From assembly GCA_036501025.1 (NCBI GenBank), contig DASYBB010000168.1, forward strand, positions 56,657-120,656: a stretch of 64,000 bases of DNA, given 5' to 3'. The translations under genes and the position numbers were made by a program. Each line of letters starts with the position of its first letter. Position 1 is the stretch's first letter. The DNA comes from DASUBV01 sp036501025. GTDB lineage: Bacteria > Actinomycetota > Actinomycetes > Streptosporangiales > Streptosporangiaceae. Of the stretch, positions 42,210 to 50,832 are shown one piece after another. The notes below the pieces were generated by a model. The model was given only the letters and a program-made list of their open reading frames with translations, had not been told where the DNA came from and did not search any database.

Positions 42210-43372
42210 GCAGCGGGCTGGTCCACGGCATGGGCAAGGATCTCGCCGCCCCGGACTGGCCGCCGCTGACCGACGACGAGGTCGGCGTCGTCCTGGCCGC
42301 CTACCCGGCCTGCGACGACGGCAGCTCTGGCGGCCGGCCCGTCGTCAGCTGGCACAGCCCGCGGCCGATGTCGGCTGCCGGGCTGGTCCGGTGCGACCGG
42401 GCGCCGGGCCGGTGCGTCTTCGTCAAGCGCCACCACGCGGCCGTCCGCTCCACCGCGCAGCTCGTCACGGAACACGCCCTGGCCACCTACCTGCGGCTGC
42501 GCGGGGTGCCGGTGCCGCCGGTCCTGCGGGACGCCGACGGCGCGACCGTGGCCGAGCACGGCGAGTTCCGGTACGAGGTCCACGAGGTGGCCGACGGCGT
42601 CGACCTTTACCGGGATGCGGTGTCCTGGTCGCCGTTCACCAGCCCGGGTCACGCCCGGGCCGCGGGCGCCGCGCTGGCCCGGCTGCACGACGCTGCGGCC
42701 GCCTTCCCCCTGCCCGAGCGGCCGCCCGCCCCCCTGCTGACCTCGTGTGCCGTCGTCGCCGCCGACCCAGCCGACCCCGCCGGCGCGGTGACCCGGTTCG
42801 CGGCCGGGCTGCCCGGGCTGGCCCGGTACCTGAGCACCCGGGACTGGCGCGCCGACGTGGAGCGATACCTGCGGGCGCCGATCGAGCAGGCCGCGCCGCT
42901 GCTGGCCGCGCTGCCGCGGCAGTGGGGGCACGGTGACTGGCACCCGTCCAACCTGACCTGGACCAGCGCCGGGCCCGGCGCGGTGGTGGCCGGCGTGCTG
43001 GACCTGAGCCTGGCCAACCGCACGCTGGCCGTGCACGACCTGGCCATGGCGGTCGAGCGCGCCACCGTGGCCTGGCTCGACCTCGACGAGACCGGGCACG
43101 CCCGCGCCGACCTGGACGCCGTCGACGCCCTCCTGGACGGCTACGAGAGCATCCGGCCGCTCACCGCCCCGGAGGCCGCCGCCCTGGCCGCCGTGCTGCC
43201 CGTCGTGCACGTCGAGTACGCGCTGACCGAGGTCGACTACTTCGCCGGGATCGTGGCGTCTGCGGCCAACGCGGACCTGGCCTACGATGCCTACCTCCTG
43301 GGCCACGCCCGCTGGTTCGCGGGCCCGGACGGCGCGGTGCTGCTCGACCGGGTCAGGCGGCGGGCGGGCTAG
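42206..43372 (+). CDS. APH-fold phosphotransferase in a TPP-riboswitch operon
   Basis: A 388-aa protein of the aminoglycoside-phosphotransferase/choline-kinase superfamily. The catalytic loop reads HGDWHPSNLTW (about residues 245-255). The metal-binding segment reads GVLDLSLANRTLAVHDLAMA, in place of the more common IDFExxxxGD. It is translationally coupled to cytX and shares the TPP riboswitch, so a role in salvage phosphorylation of HMP, thiamine or a related compound is inferred. The ThiD and ThiE kinases are of other folds. Function is unproven. Confidence 0.75.
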   Translation: MSSGLVHGMGKDLAAPDWPPLTDDEVGVVLAAYPACDDGSSGGRPVVSWHSPRPMSAAGLVRCDRAPGRCVFVKRHHAAVRSTAQLVTEHALATYLRLRGVPVPPVLRDADGATVAEHGEFRYEVHEVADGVDLYRDAVSWSPFTSPGHARAAGAALARLHDAAAAFPLPERPPAPLLTSCAVVAADPADPAGAVTRFAAGLPGLARYLSTRDWRADVERYLRAPIEQAAPLLAALPRQWGHGDWHPSNLTWTSAGPGAVVAGVLDLSLANRTLAVHDLAMAVERATVAWLDLDETGHARADLDAVDALLDGYESIRPLTAPEAAALAAVLPVVHVEYALTEVDYFAGIVASAANADLAYDAYLLGHARWFAGPDGAVLLDRVRRRAG

Positions 43373-43401
43373 CCGCCCGTCGCGGTCGGGCCGCCCGGCC
43401 C

Positions 43402-43830
43402 CTACAGAACGCCCCATGACCGCAGCGCGGCGATCAGGCCGCCGGTGAGCTGACCGGCCGCGTCGAGCGCGCCCGCCTGGGCCGGCGTGACCCAGCGGGC
43501 GTCGGCGGCATCGTCGCCGGGCGTCAGCTTGCCGCCCGTGACCAGCGCCGCGTAGTCGCGGATCTCGAACACCGAGCCCGGCGGCCCCGGCCGCTCGACG
43601 CCGCCGACGAGGCGGCCGCAGGACACGACCAGGCCGGTTTCCTCGGCCACCTCCCGGACCACGGCCCGCTGGTCGGTCTCGCCGGCCTCGATCCGGCCGC
43701 CGGGCAGCGACCAGAGCCCGGCGCCGGGTTCGTTGCGGCGCTGGATCAGCAGCAGCCGCTCCGCCTCGTCCCGGATGATCGCCCCCACGCACGGCACCCG
43801 GCGCGGCCCGGCCCCATCGTGCTCAGTCAT
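43402..43830 (-). CDS. Nudix hydrolase
   Basis: A 142-aa Nudix protein. The box GRIEAGE-TDQRAVV-REVAEETGLV fits Gx5Ex7REUxEExGU exactly (about residues 45-67). It hydrolyses a nucleoside diphosphate derivative; the N-terminus PCVGAIIRDEAERLLLIQRR is common in MutT-like and ADP-ribose-type members, so the substrate is open. It is divergent from the DUF6758 gene with 68 bp between starts. Confidence 0.92.
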   Translation of the reverse strand: MTEHDGAGPRRVPCVGAIIRDEAERLLLIQRRNEPGAGLWSLPGGRIEAGETDQRAVVREVAEETGLVVSCGRLVGGVERPGPPGSVFEIRDYAALVTGGKLTPGDDAADARWVTPAQAGALDAAGQLTGGLIAALRSWGVL

Positions 43831-43898
43831 GTATGTCGTTTACCCCACGCGCCGGCCGAGCAGGTAATCGGTGTGGCGTGGCCAACGGGGGGCGGCGG

Positions 43899-44531
43899 GT
43901 GAGAGCGAAAGACGGGCCAGCATGTCCGCGCTGCGATGCCCGGCTGCGAGGCCCGTCGATCCTGGCCAGCGGCTGGCACTGTCCCGAGCACGGCGAGGTG
44001 AGCCCGCTGTGGCCCACGCTCAGCCCGTCCCGGGCCGGGCTGAGCGGGCTGCTGCGCGGCGCCGCCGTCCCGGTCTGGCTGCCGTGGCCGTTGCCCGACG
44101 GGTGGCTGGTCACCGGGTTCGCGGGGGCCGGTGACGAGTGCTCGGGCACGAAGGGCTGCGCCGTGGCCCTGTCCGGCCCCAGCCCGGCGGGCGGGGTGGC
44201 CGAGCTGCTGGTCGTCTCGGAGGACCCCCGGGTGGGGCTGGGCTGCCGGTTCGCCGGGCTGGACGGGCTCGACCCCGGTGTGCGCCTGACCGCCGGGCCG
44301 CCCGCCGCCGCGGTGCGCCTCGGCGGCCACGAGCTGCCCCTGTGGCGGGTCGAGGTTCCGGGCCGGGCGGCGTTCGCGGGCGAGGTCATGGGCACCTGGC
44401 TGTGGCTGATCCTGTGGCCGCGCACGGCCGGGACAGTGCTCGACACGCCGTTGCGGCTCAGGGATCTGCGCGATCCGGGCCAGGAACTGGACCTCCCGTT
44501 CGGCGCGCCCTCCCCGCAGCTTCCCCGCTAG
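43899..44531 (+). CDS. DUF6758 family zinc-ribbon-like protein
   Basis: A 210-aa actinobacterial protein. An N-terminal CPRCDAR...WHCPEHGEVSPL segment suggests a zinc ribbon, followed by conserved PVWLPWPLPDGWLVTGFAGAG and a C-terminal MGTWLWLILWP helix. The family (DUF6758) usually sits just upstream of a PHP-domain phosphoesterase, as here. Function unknown. GTG 43899 was chosen because the zinc ribbon begins 8 codons later; the upstream in-frame region has no such homology. Confidence 0.8.
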   Translation: MRAKDGPACPRCDARLRGPSILASGWHCPEHGEVSPLWPTLSPSRAGLSGLLRGAAVPVWLPWPLPDGWLVTGFAGAGDECSGTKGCAVALSGPSPAGGVAELLVVSEDPRVGLGCRFAGLDGLDPGVRLTAGPPAAAVRLGGHELPLWRVEVPGRAAFAGEVMGTWLWLILWPRTAGTVLDTPLRLRDLRDPGQELDLPFGAPSPQLPR

Positions 44532-44534
44532 TGT
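44529..44534 (+). promoter_or_regulatory. -10 box TAGTGT, leaderless PHP gene
   Basis: TAGTGT overlaps the DUF6758 stop and is followed by 7 nt and GTG 44542. It favours that start over the GTG at 44554. Confidence 0.4.
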
Positions 44535-44541
44535 TCGGCGG

Positions 44542-45423
44542 GTGGTATCACCCGTGAGCACTACGGCCCTGCGGGCCGACCTGCACAGCCACAGCAACGT
44601 CTCCGACGGCACGACCCCGCCGGCCGACGTGATCGCGCGGGCCACGGCGGCCGGGCTGGACGTCATCGCCCTGACTGATCACGACACTGTCGCCGGGCAC
44701 GCGCAGGCCGCCGCGGTCCTGCCGGCCGGGCTCACCCTGCTGCCCGGCATGGAGCTGTCGTGCCGGCTCCAGGGGCACAGCGTGCACGTGCTCAGCTACC
44801 TGTTCGACCCGGCCTACCCGGAGCTGGCCGCGGAGACCGCGAAGATCCGGGACAGCCGGCTGTCCCGGGCCCGCGAGATGGTCCGGCGGCTGGCCAGCCG
44901 GGGCATCCCGGTGACCTGGGACCAGGTCGCTGACATCGCCGACGGCGGCGTGGTCGGCCGGCCGCATATCGCCCGGGCGCTGGCCGCGGCCGGGGTGGTG
45001 GCCACCCCGGCCGACGCGTTCAGCCCGGAGTGGATCGGCCCCGGCGGCCCGGCGTACGTGGCCCGGTACGCGCTGGACCCGGTCCGGGCGGTGACCCTGG
45101 TCCGGGCCGCCGGCGGCGTCACCGTGCTGGCCCACGCGCGCGGGTACGGCCGCGGCTGGCAGATTCCCGACGAGGTGATCGCCGAGCTGGCGGCGGCCGG
45201 GCTGACCGGGCTGGAGATCAACCACCCGCAGCACGACGAGGCGGCCCGCGAGCAGCTTCGCGCGCTGGCCGCGGCCCTGAACCTGGTGCCCTCGGGCGGC
45301 AGCGACGACCACGGCGAGCTGACCGGCTTCCGGCTCGGGACCGAGACCGCGCCGCCCGGCAGCTACCGGCGGCTCATCGAGCAGGCGACCGGCGCCACGC
45401 CGATCGTGGCGCCGGCCGCCTGA
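44542..45423 (+). CDS. PHP-domain phosphoesterase (3',5'-nucleoside bisphosphate phosphatase / AMP phosphatase type)
   Basis: A 293-aa PHP protein of the YciV/RnmB-like group. The metal ligands appear as DLHSHSNVSDGT (residues about 13-24), ALTDHDTVAG (about 50), LLPGMELSC near 72, VLAHARGYGRG near 197, and GSDDHGEL near 253. The family hydrolyses 3',5'-bisphosphonucleotides and short RNA ends in characterised members. GTG 44542 and GTG 44554 are both possible starts. Confidence 0.9.
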   Translation: MVSPVSTTALRADLHSHSNVSDGTTPPADVIARATAAGLDVIALTDHDTVAGHAQAAAVLPAGLTLLPGMELSCRLQGHSVHVLSYLFDPAYPELAAETAKIRDSRLSRAREMVRRLASRGIPVTWDQVADIADGGVVGRPHIARALAAAGVVATPADAFSPEWIGPGGPAYVARYALDPVRAVTLVRAAGGVTVLAHARGYGRGWQIPDEVIAELAAAGLTGLEINHPQHDEAAREQLRALAAALNLVPSGGSDDHGELTGFRLGTETAPPGSYRRLIEQATGATPIVAPAA

Positions 45424-45643
45424 CGGCTGCCGCAGTCCTGGCCGGGCCGCGGCGGGCTCAGCCTGGCCGCGGCATCGCGGTACGGAGCCGGATCGCCGGG
45501 CTGCTCCTACCGCCCATCGCGGTTCAGCCCGTCGTGGCAGCGGTCCGCACTATCGTTGCGCAGAGCTAGGAATACCGCACCGCGGGCTAGCTTCGGCTGT
45601 TGTTGTCTAGCACGGGCTGAACGTCCGGGAAGGCAGTACCCAT

Positions 45644-46300
45644 ATGGATGCGCGCATTGAGGGCGTCACCGCCGCGGGCGGCAACGCCTGGATCATCGGC
45701 GATGACGACGAGGTCATCGTCATTGACCCCGGCACGGATGCCGGGGCGGTCCTGGACGCCGTCGGGGAGCGGGAGATCCTGGCCGTCATCTGCACGCACG
45801 GGCACGCTGCTCACGTCGGCGCGGCGGTGGAGGTCGCGGAGCGGGACGAGGCGCCGGTCGCGCTGCACCCCTCCGACCGGGTGTCCTGGCGGGCGGTGCA
45901 CCCCGATGAGGACCCGGAGATCGAAGTCGAGGACGGCGGCAGCTTCGAGGTGGCCGACGTCCACCTGGAGGTCCTGCACGCGCCCGGCCACAGCCCGGGC
46001 TCCATCTGCCTGTATTGCGAGGAACTGGACGCCGTGTTCGCGGGCGACGCGCTCAGCGCGGGCGGCCCCATGCCGCACGAGGGCGAGTTCCCCGACTTCC
46101 CGCGCCAGCTCAGCTCCATCGGGGAGCGGCTGCTGACGCTGCCGGGCACGACCCGGGTGCTGCCCGGCCACGGCGAGGAGCTGACCGTGGGTGCCGCGGA
46201 TAAGAGCTTTGACAGCTGGGCCGCCGCCGGCGCGACCGGGTTGCTGGCCGCCAGTGACGGCGCCAGGCCGGGCGGGATCCCGGGGCTGGCCGCGGACTGA
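45644..46300 (+). CDS. Metallo-beta-lactamase-fold hydrolase with altered HxHxDH motif
   Basis: A 218-aa MBL-fold protein of the glyoxalase-II/hydroxyacylglutathione-like branch. Later metal ligands are intact: HAPGHSPGS, FAGDALSAGG and LPGHGEEL. The first motif reads THGHAAH, so the Asp of HxHxDH, a ligand of the second metal, is Ala. The protein may use one metal or a substitute ligand. In mycothiol-using bacteria this family includes mycothiol-dependent hydrolases (inference). The ATG has GGGAAGG about 13 nt upstream. The 220 bp before it have a possible TAGCAC -10-like element but nothing firm. Confidence 0.85.
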   Translation: MDARIEGVTAAGGNAWIIGDDDEVIVIDPGTDAGAVLDAVGEREILAVICTHGHAAHVGAAVEVAERDEAPVALHPSDRVSWRAVHPDEDPEIEVEDGGSFEVADVHLEVLHAPGHSPGSICLYCEELDAVFAGDALSAGGPMPHEGEFPDFPRQLSSIGERLLTLPGTTRVLPGHGEELTVGAADKSFDSWAAAGATGLLAASDGARPGGIPGLAAD

Positions 46301-46331
46301 GGCGGCAGCGGACGTGACGGCAGGCGCTCCC

Positions 46332-47315
46332 ATGGAGCAACTCGGATTCGAGGGCATGCCCCGCCGCTTGTACGCGTGCACGCCGACCCGGCTCACGACG
46401 TGGCTGGACTGCCCCCGCCGGTACCGGATGACCTACCTGGACCGGCCGCCGCCGCCCAAGGGCCCGCCCTGGGCGCACAACAGCGTCGGCGCCAGCGTGC
46501 ACAACGCCCTGGCGGGCTGGTGGCGGCTGCCCCGCGCGCAGCGGACCGTCGCCGCGGCCGGGGACCTGCTTGACCGCGGCTGGCTGACCGACGGCTTCGC
46601 CGACGACGCCCAGCTGGCCGCCCAGCGGCGGCGCTGGCGGCCGCTCGTCGAGTCCTACGTCGCCCGCCTGGATCCCGACAACGAGCCGCTCGGCGTCGAG
46701 CGGACCGTTGCCACCCGCACCGACCTGATCGCCGTCTCGGGCCGGATCGACCGCCTCGACGACCGCCTCCCCGTCCCCGCCGCCCGCACCCCGCCCGACG
46801 CCGCTAACCCCGCTGCCGCCCGTACCGGCCCGGACGATGCCGCCCCGGGCGAAGACGACCTGGACGAGACCGAGGGCGGCGGCGAGCCGGGCGGCCTGGT
46901 CGTGGTGGACTACAAGACGGGCCGGCACCTGCTGACGGTCGATGACGCCCGGTCCTCACTGCCGCTGGCGCTGTACGCGCTGGCCGCCGCGCGCGTCATG
47001 CGGCGCCCCTGCCTCCGCGTCGAGCTGCACCACCTGCCCACCGGCCGGGTGCTGGCCTGGGAGCACACCCCGCAGTCGCTGGCCCGCCAGCTGCACCGGG
47101 CGGAGGACATCGCCGAGGAATGCGCCCGCGCCGACGACCGCTACCGCGCCCCAGCCGGCGACCGCAGCGACGCGACCTTCCCGCCCCAGCCCGGGCCCCG
47201 CTGCGGCTGGTGCGACTACCGCTCGCACTGCCCCGAAGGCAGCGCGGCCGCCACCGGCCGCCGCCCCTGGGACGGCCTGGACCTAGAAGTCGCCCCCATC
47301 CTCGACCCCGACTAG
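46332..47315 (+). CDS. PD-(D/E)XK nuclease, RecB family, with Fe-S-type cysteines
   Basis: A 327-aa RecB/AddB-like nuclease domain protein. The catalytic motif is VVVDYKTGR (about residue 195), with an acidic linker before it. One Cys near the N-terminus (LDCPRRYRM, about 22) and a C-terminal CGWCDYRSHC (about 293-302) fit the four-Cys Fe-S cluster of AddB/Dna2-type nucleases. It lacks helicase motifs, so it is a stand-alone nuclease. ATG 46332 was chosen because the family homology begins near residue 15. Duplicated stop-codon sequence follows. Confidence 0.85.
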   Translation: MEQLGFEGMPRRLYACTPTRLTTWLDCPRRYRMTYLDRPPPPKGPPWAHNSVGASVHNALAGWWRLPRAQRTVAAAGDLLDRGWLTDGFADDAQLAAQRRRWRPLVESYVARLDPDNEPLGVERTVATRTDLIAVSGRIDRLDDRLPVPAARTPPDAANPAAARTGPDDAAPGEDDLDETEGGGEPGGLVVVDYKTGRHLLTVDDARSSLPLALYALAAARVMRRPCLRVELHHLPTGRVLAWEHTPQSLARQLHRAEDIAEECARADDRYRAPAGDRSDATFPPQPGPRCGWCDYRSHCPEGSAAATGRRPWDGLDLEVAPILDPD

Positions 47316-47336
47316 CCCGACTGGCCCCGACTAGCC
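47306..47336 (+). repeat. Tandem CCCCGACTAGCC repeats over the nuclease stop codon
   Basis: CCCCGACTAGCC at 47306-47317 includes the stop codon and recurs at 47325-47336, with a degenerate CCCGACTGGCC between them. Confidence 0.65.
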
Positions 47337-47537
47337 GGGCCGCAGGCCAAGCCGCCTGCAGCCACCGGACTTTCGCGGCCATGGTCAACCCACCCAGCAG
47401 GCCGAGCCACTGGGGCTGGAGTGACTTGTGGGGTAATTGTGCCGGGGTGATTGGGCGGCAGCGGGCGGGGCGGCGGCGGCGCTGGGGCCATACCCGCGCG
47501 GCTATCTGGGGTGGGAGCCAGCCCAGCGCGCGGGGTG

Positions 47538-48533
47538 CTACCGGGCCGGGTGGGTGGCCGGGCGGCGGCGCTCGGCGGCGTTCCAGAAGGTGGTCAGGGC
47601 GCGGGCGGTGGTGTCGGGGGCCTCGACGGCGGGGGAGTGGGCGGCGCCGGGGATGCACGAGCGCTCGGCGTGCAGGCGCTGGGCCATCCGGTGCTGGACG
47701 GCGGGGGGCCAGGCGTCGTCGTTCTCGCCGTAGATGACCAGGACGGGCAGCGGGTCCCGCGGGGCGCTCGCCGGGCCTGGCGAACGGGTCAGGGCGGCGA
47801 GCTCGTCGGTGCGATCCGGGCAGGTCAGCAGGTATCGGGCCATCGCGATGAGGCCGATCGGGCAGGTCCGGTGGGTGCGCTCACCCAGGAACGCGATGAT
47901 CCGCTCGTCGGTCCCGTCCAGCCGGGCCTGCGGCTCCAGCCGCTCCCGCCACAGCTGCGCGACGATCGCGCTGAGCTGGTCGCGGTCGTCGCCCTCGCGG
48001 CCCTGGTGGGGGTCCAGGACGTCGAGCAGCTGGCGCAGCACGGTGGCGCGCTGGCCGCCGATCGCGCCGGGACCTGAGCCGATGAGGGTCAGCGAGAGGA
48101 CCCGGCCGGTGGCCAGCAGGGCGGCGTCCCGGGCGATCAGGCCGCCCATCGAGTGCCCGACCAGGTGCACCCCGGCCGAGCCGTGCGGGCCGGTCTCGCT
48201 CGCGGCGGAGTCGCGGCTCACGGCATCCGCGACGGCCATGACGTCGGCGGCCAGCTCGCCGGGCGCATAACCGGCCCGGTCCGCCGCATGCGGGCTCTGG
48301 TACTGCCCGCGCAGGTCCATGGCGACCACGGTGCGGTCCGCCGCCGCCAGGGGCTCCAGCACCGGCAGGAAGTCTTCCTTGCTGCCCGTGAAGCCGGGGA
48401 CGAGCACGGCCGGGTGGCGCTCGCAGACACCGTGCCCGGGCTGCGCCTCCAGCGCGGCGAAGTCGCCGCGCTCAGTCGTCACCTTGGCCGACCGGACTCG
48501 GTACGGCATCTCAACGGACCTGGGGGTGCTCAC
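47538..48533 (-). CDS. Alpha/beta hydrolase
   Basis: A 331-aa alpha/beta-hydrolase fold protein. The nucleophile elbow is LVGHSMGG (about residue 130), the oxyanion region is VPGFTGSKED, and the C-terminal acid and base are likely in YGENDDAWPP and GAAHSPAVE. No signal peptide. The substrate is unknown; the 222 bp beyond its 3' end, toward the nuclease gene, hold only the repeated nuclease stop sequence and no gene I can support. An internal ATG at 48509 (MPYRV) is an alternative start. Confidence 0.85.
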   Translation of the reverse strand: MSTPRSVEMPYRVRSAKVTTERGDFAALEAQPGHGVCERHPAVLVPGFTGSKEDFLPVLEPLAAADRTVVAMDLRGQYQSPHAADRAGYAPGELAADVMAVADAVSRDSAASETGPHGSAGVHLVGHSMGGLIARDAALLATGRVLSLTLIGSGPGAIGGQRATVLRQLLDVLDPHQGREGDDRDQLSAIVAQLWRERLEPQARLDGTDERIIAFLGERTHRTCPIGLIAMARYLLTCPDRTDELAALTRSPGPASAPRDPLPVLVIYGENDDAWPPAVQHRMAQRLHAERSCIPGAAHSPAVEAPDTTARALTTFWNAAERRRPATHPAR

Positions 48534-48659
48534 GTGGCGGCAGCCTATCGACGATCCCGCAGAAACCCTAAGGCGTACCTACCCAGAATCCCCTGAAGTC
48601 TGCCCCCACGCCAGCAGTCGGCGCGGGGCAAGCTGGGGGATCGCGGGCGGCGGGTTTCC

Positions 48660-50444
48660 CTAGCTGTTGCTGTCCGAGCTGGCACTGTCGGCCGCGGACG
48701 CCGGCGAAGCACCGGCCGGGCGCGGCGAGCGCCGCCGGCGACGGCGCCGCTGCCCCTCCCCGGCGGAACCGGCGGAACCAGCGGACCCGGCAGGCCCGGC
48801 GGACCCAGCGGCCCCCGCGGACGCGGCAGCCCCCGCGGACCCGGCAGCCCCCGCGGACACGCCGGCCGCCTCCGGAGCGGACCCGGCAGGCACAGCGCCC
48901 TCACCGACCTGGACGCCGGACCGGGTCCGGCGGCGCACCCGCGCCCGGCGCGGGCCCGGCTCCTGGCCGGACGAGTCGCCCCGGTCGGTGTGCCGGCCGC
49001 CGCCGCGCGGGCGGCCGTGGTCGGCGCCGGACGAGCCGCCCCGCGAACGTGTCTTGCCCGTCTCGCCGATGTCCTCGAGGACCTCGGCCTCCAGGCCGGC
49101 CCGCGCGCGCTTGGCCCGGGGCAGGACCCCGTTCGTGCCGGCCGGGATGTTCAGCTCGGCGAACAGGTGGTCTGAGGTCGAGTAGGTCTCGAGCGGCTCG
49201 GGATGCCCCAGGTTCAGGGTGTCGTTGATCATCTTCCAGCGCGCCAGGTCGGCCCAGTCGACAAAGGTGACGGCCACGCCCTCCCGCCCGGCGCGGCCGG
49301 TGCGGCCGATCCGGTGCAGGTAGGCCTTCTCGTCCTCGGGGCACTCGTAGTTGATCACGTGCGTGACGTCGTCGACGTCCAGCCCGCGGGCGGCGACGTC
49401 GGTGGCCACCAGGACGTCGACCTTCCCGGTCCGGAACGCCCGCATGGCCCGCTCGCGCTGGCCCTGGCCGAGGTCGCCGTGCACGGCGCCGGCCGCGAAG
49501 CCGCGGGTGGTCAGCGCGCTGGACACCTGGTCGGCCGAGCGCTTGGTCCGGCAGAACACGATGCTCAGGCCGCGGCCCTCGGCCTGCAGGACCCGGGCCA
49601 GCACCTCGATCTTGTCCATCTGGTGCGCCCGGTAGACGTGCTGCTCGGTGGTCGGCACGTGGGCGGGCTCGTCGTGCTGCTCGGCCCGGATGTGCATGGG
49701 CCGGCTCAGGTGGCGCCGGGCCAGCGTGACGATCTCGCCGGGCATCGTGGCCGAGAACAGCATGGTCTGGCGGCCGTCCGGGGTGAGACTGAGGATCCGC
49801 TCCACGTCCGGCAGGAAGCCCAGGTCCAGCATCTTGTCGGCCTCGTCGAGGACCAGCACCTGGACGTGGCCGAGGTGCAGGTGGCCCTGCCGGACCAGGT
49901 CCAGCAGCCGGCCGGGCGTGCCGACGACGATGTCGACGTTGGCCAGGGCCTCGATCTGGGGCTCATAGGCGCGGCCGCCGTAGAGCACGACCACCTTGGC
50001 GCCCATCTGGCGGCCGGCGATCTCCAGGTCCTGCGCCACCTGGAAGGCGAGCTCGCGGGTGGGCACGACGGCGAGCGCGCGGGGCGAGGCCTTGAGGCCG
50101 GCACCGGGCATGTCGTCGAGCCGCTGCAGGATCGGCACGCCGAAGGCCAGCGTCTTGCCGGTACCCGTGCGGGCCTGGCCGATCAGGTCGTGGCCGGACA
50201 GCGCGACCGGCAGCGTCAGGGCCTGGATCGGGAAGGCCGTGGTGATGCCCTCGGCCTCCAGGGCCGCGCAGATCGGCTCGTCGATGCCGAAGTCACGGAA
50301 CGTCTTGTCGGGCCCGGCGCCGCCGTCGGCGGCCGAGACCTCGACCACCTCGACGCTCTCGTCCAGGTCGGTGCTCGTCAGGAGCTCGGGGCTAGCCTGC
50401 AGGTCAGCGTCACCGGGGCCGATGGCCTCCGGTTCGTCCTGCAT
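48660..50444 (-). CDS. DEAD-box RNA helicase
   Basis: An approximately 594-aa helicase. Motifs Q (FPIQALTLP), I (ARTGTGKT), Ia (PTRELA), II (VLDEADKML), III (SAT in LFSATMPG), IV-VI (IVFCRTKRSA, ATDVAARGLDVDD, HRIGRTGRAG) are all present. A C-terminal Arg-rich and Gly/Ala/Ser low-complexity tail contains AGS-type repeats and RRRRRRR. It probably remodels rRNA or mRNA, including at low temperature. ATG 50444 was taken as the conserved start; in-frame ATG 50480 and GTG 50528 are alternatives. Confidence 0.93.
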   Translation of the reverse strand: MQDEPEAIGPGDADLQASPELLTSTDLDESVEVVEVSAADGGAGPDKTFRDFGIDEPICAALEAEGITTAFPIQALTLPVALSGHDLIGQARTGTGKTLAFGVPILQRLDDMPGAGLKASPRALAVVPTRELAFQVAQDLEIAGRQMGAKVVVLYGGRAYEPQIEALANVDIVVGTPGRLLDLVRQGHLHLGHVQVLVLDEADKMLDLGFLPDVERILSLTPDGRQTMLFSATMPGEIVTLARRHLSRPMHIRAEQHDEPAHVPTTEQHVYRAHQMDKIEVLARVLQAEGRGLSIVFCRTKRSADQVSSALTTRGFAAGAVHGDLGQGQRERAMRAFRTGKVDVLVATDVAARGLDVDDVTHVINYECPEDEKAYLHRIGRTGRAGREGVAVTFVDWADLARWKMINDTLNLGHPEPLETYSTSDHLFAELNIPAGTNGVLPRAKRARAGLEAEVLEDIGETGKTRSRGGSSGADHGRPRGGGRHTDRGDSSGQEPGPRRARVRRRTRSGVQVGEGAVPAGSAPEAAGVSAGAAGSAGAAASAGAAGSAGPAGSAGSAGSAGEGQRRRRRRRSPRPAGASPASAADSASSDSNS

Positions 50445-50820
50445 GGCTGCTGTGTATGTGCTCAGGGCTGCCGCCTCCATTATTGGCCAGCGGTCCGCCA
50501 GGCGTTTGTCGGCCTGTCTCTTCGCCACCGGCTGGGCATGTGGCTTCTCCGGTGCGGCAGCGGTGCCGCCATGACGGCGCCGGCCGGAGCTGAGTCCTGG
50601 CCGACGCTATCCATGGCACGGCCAAGCCGTGGTCTGGCATGCACCGTGCGCTCACGGAGAAGTGGACGGCGCTTCGTCGGCTGCTCGATACCCGCGCAGG
50701 GCCTTCGCCGCGCCTTAGCTTGTGTAACACGATCGGGGGGTCACCGCATTCCTGCCGTGGATCGTCCGCCCATTCTAGCAAGTTCGCCCTGCTGGCCTGG
50801 GTGTGGCCGGTGCGGGCTTG

Positions 50821-50826
50821 TACGCT
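50821..50826 (+). promoter_or_regulatory. -10 box TACGCT, leaderless ferritin-like gene
   Basis: TACGCT is followed by 6 nt and GTG 50833. The rest of the divergent gap (50529-50820, or from 50445 if the short helicase start is right) shows no feature I can support. Confidence 0.5.
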
Positions 50827-50832
50827 GCGGAC

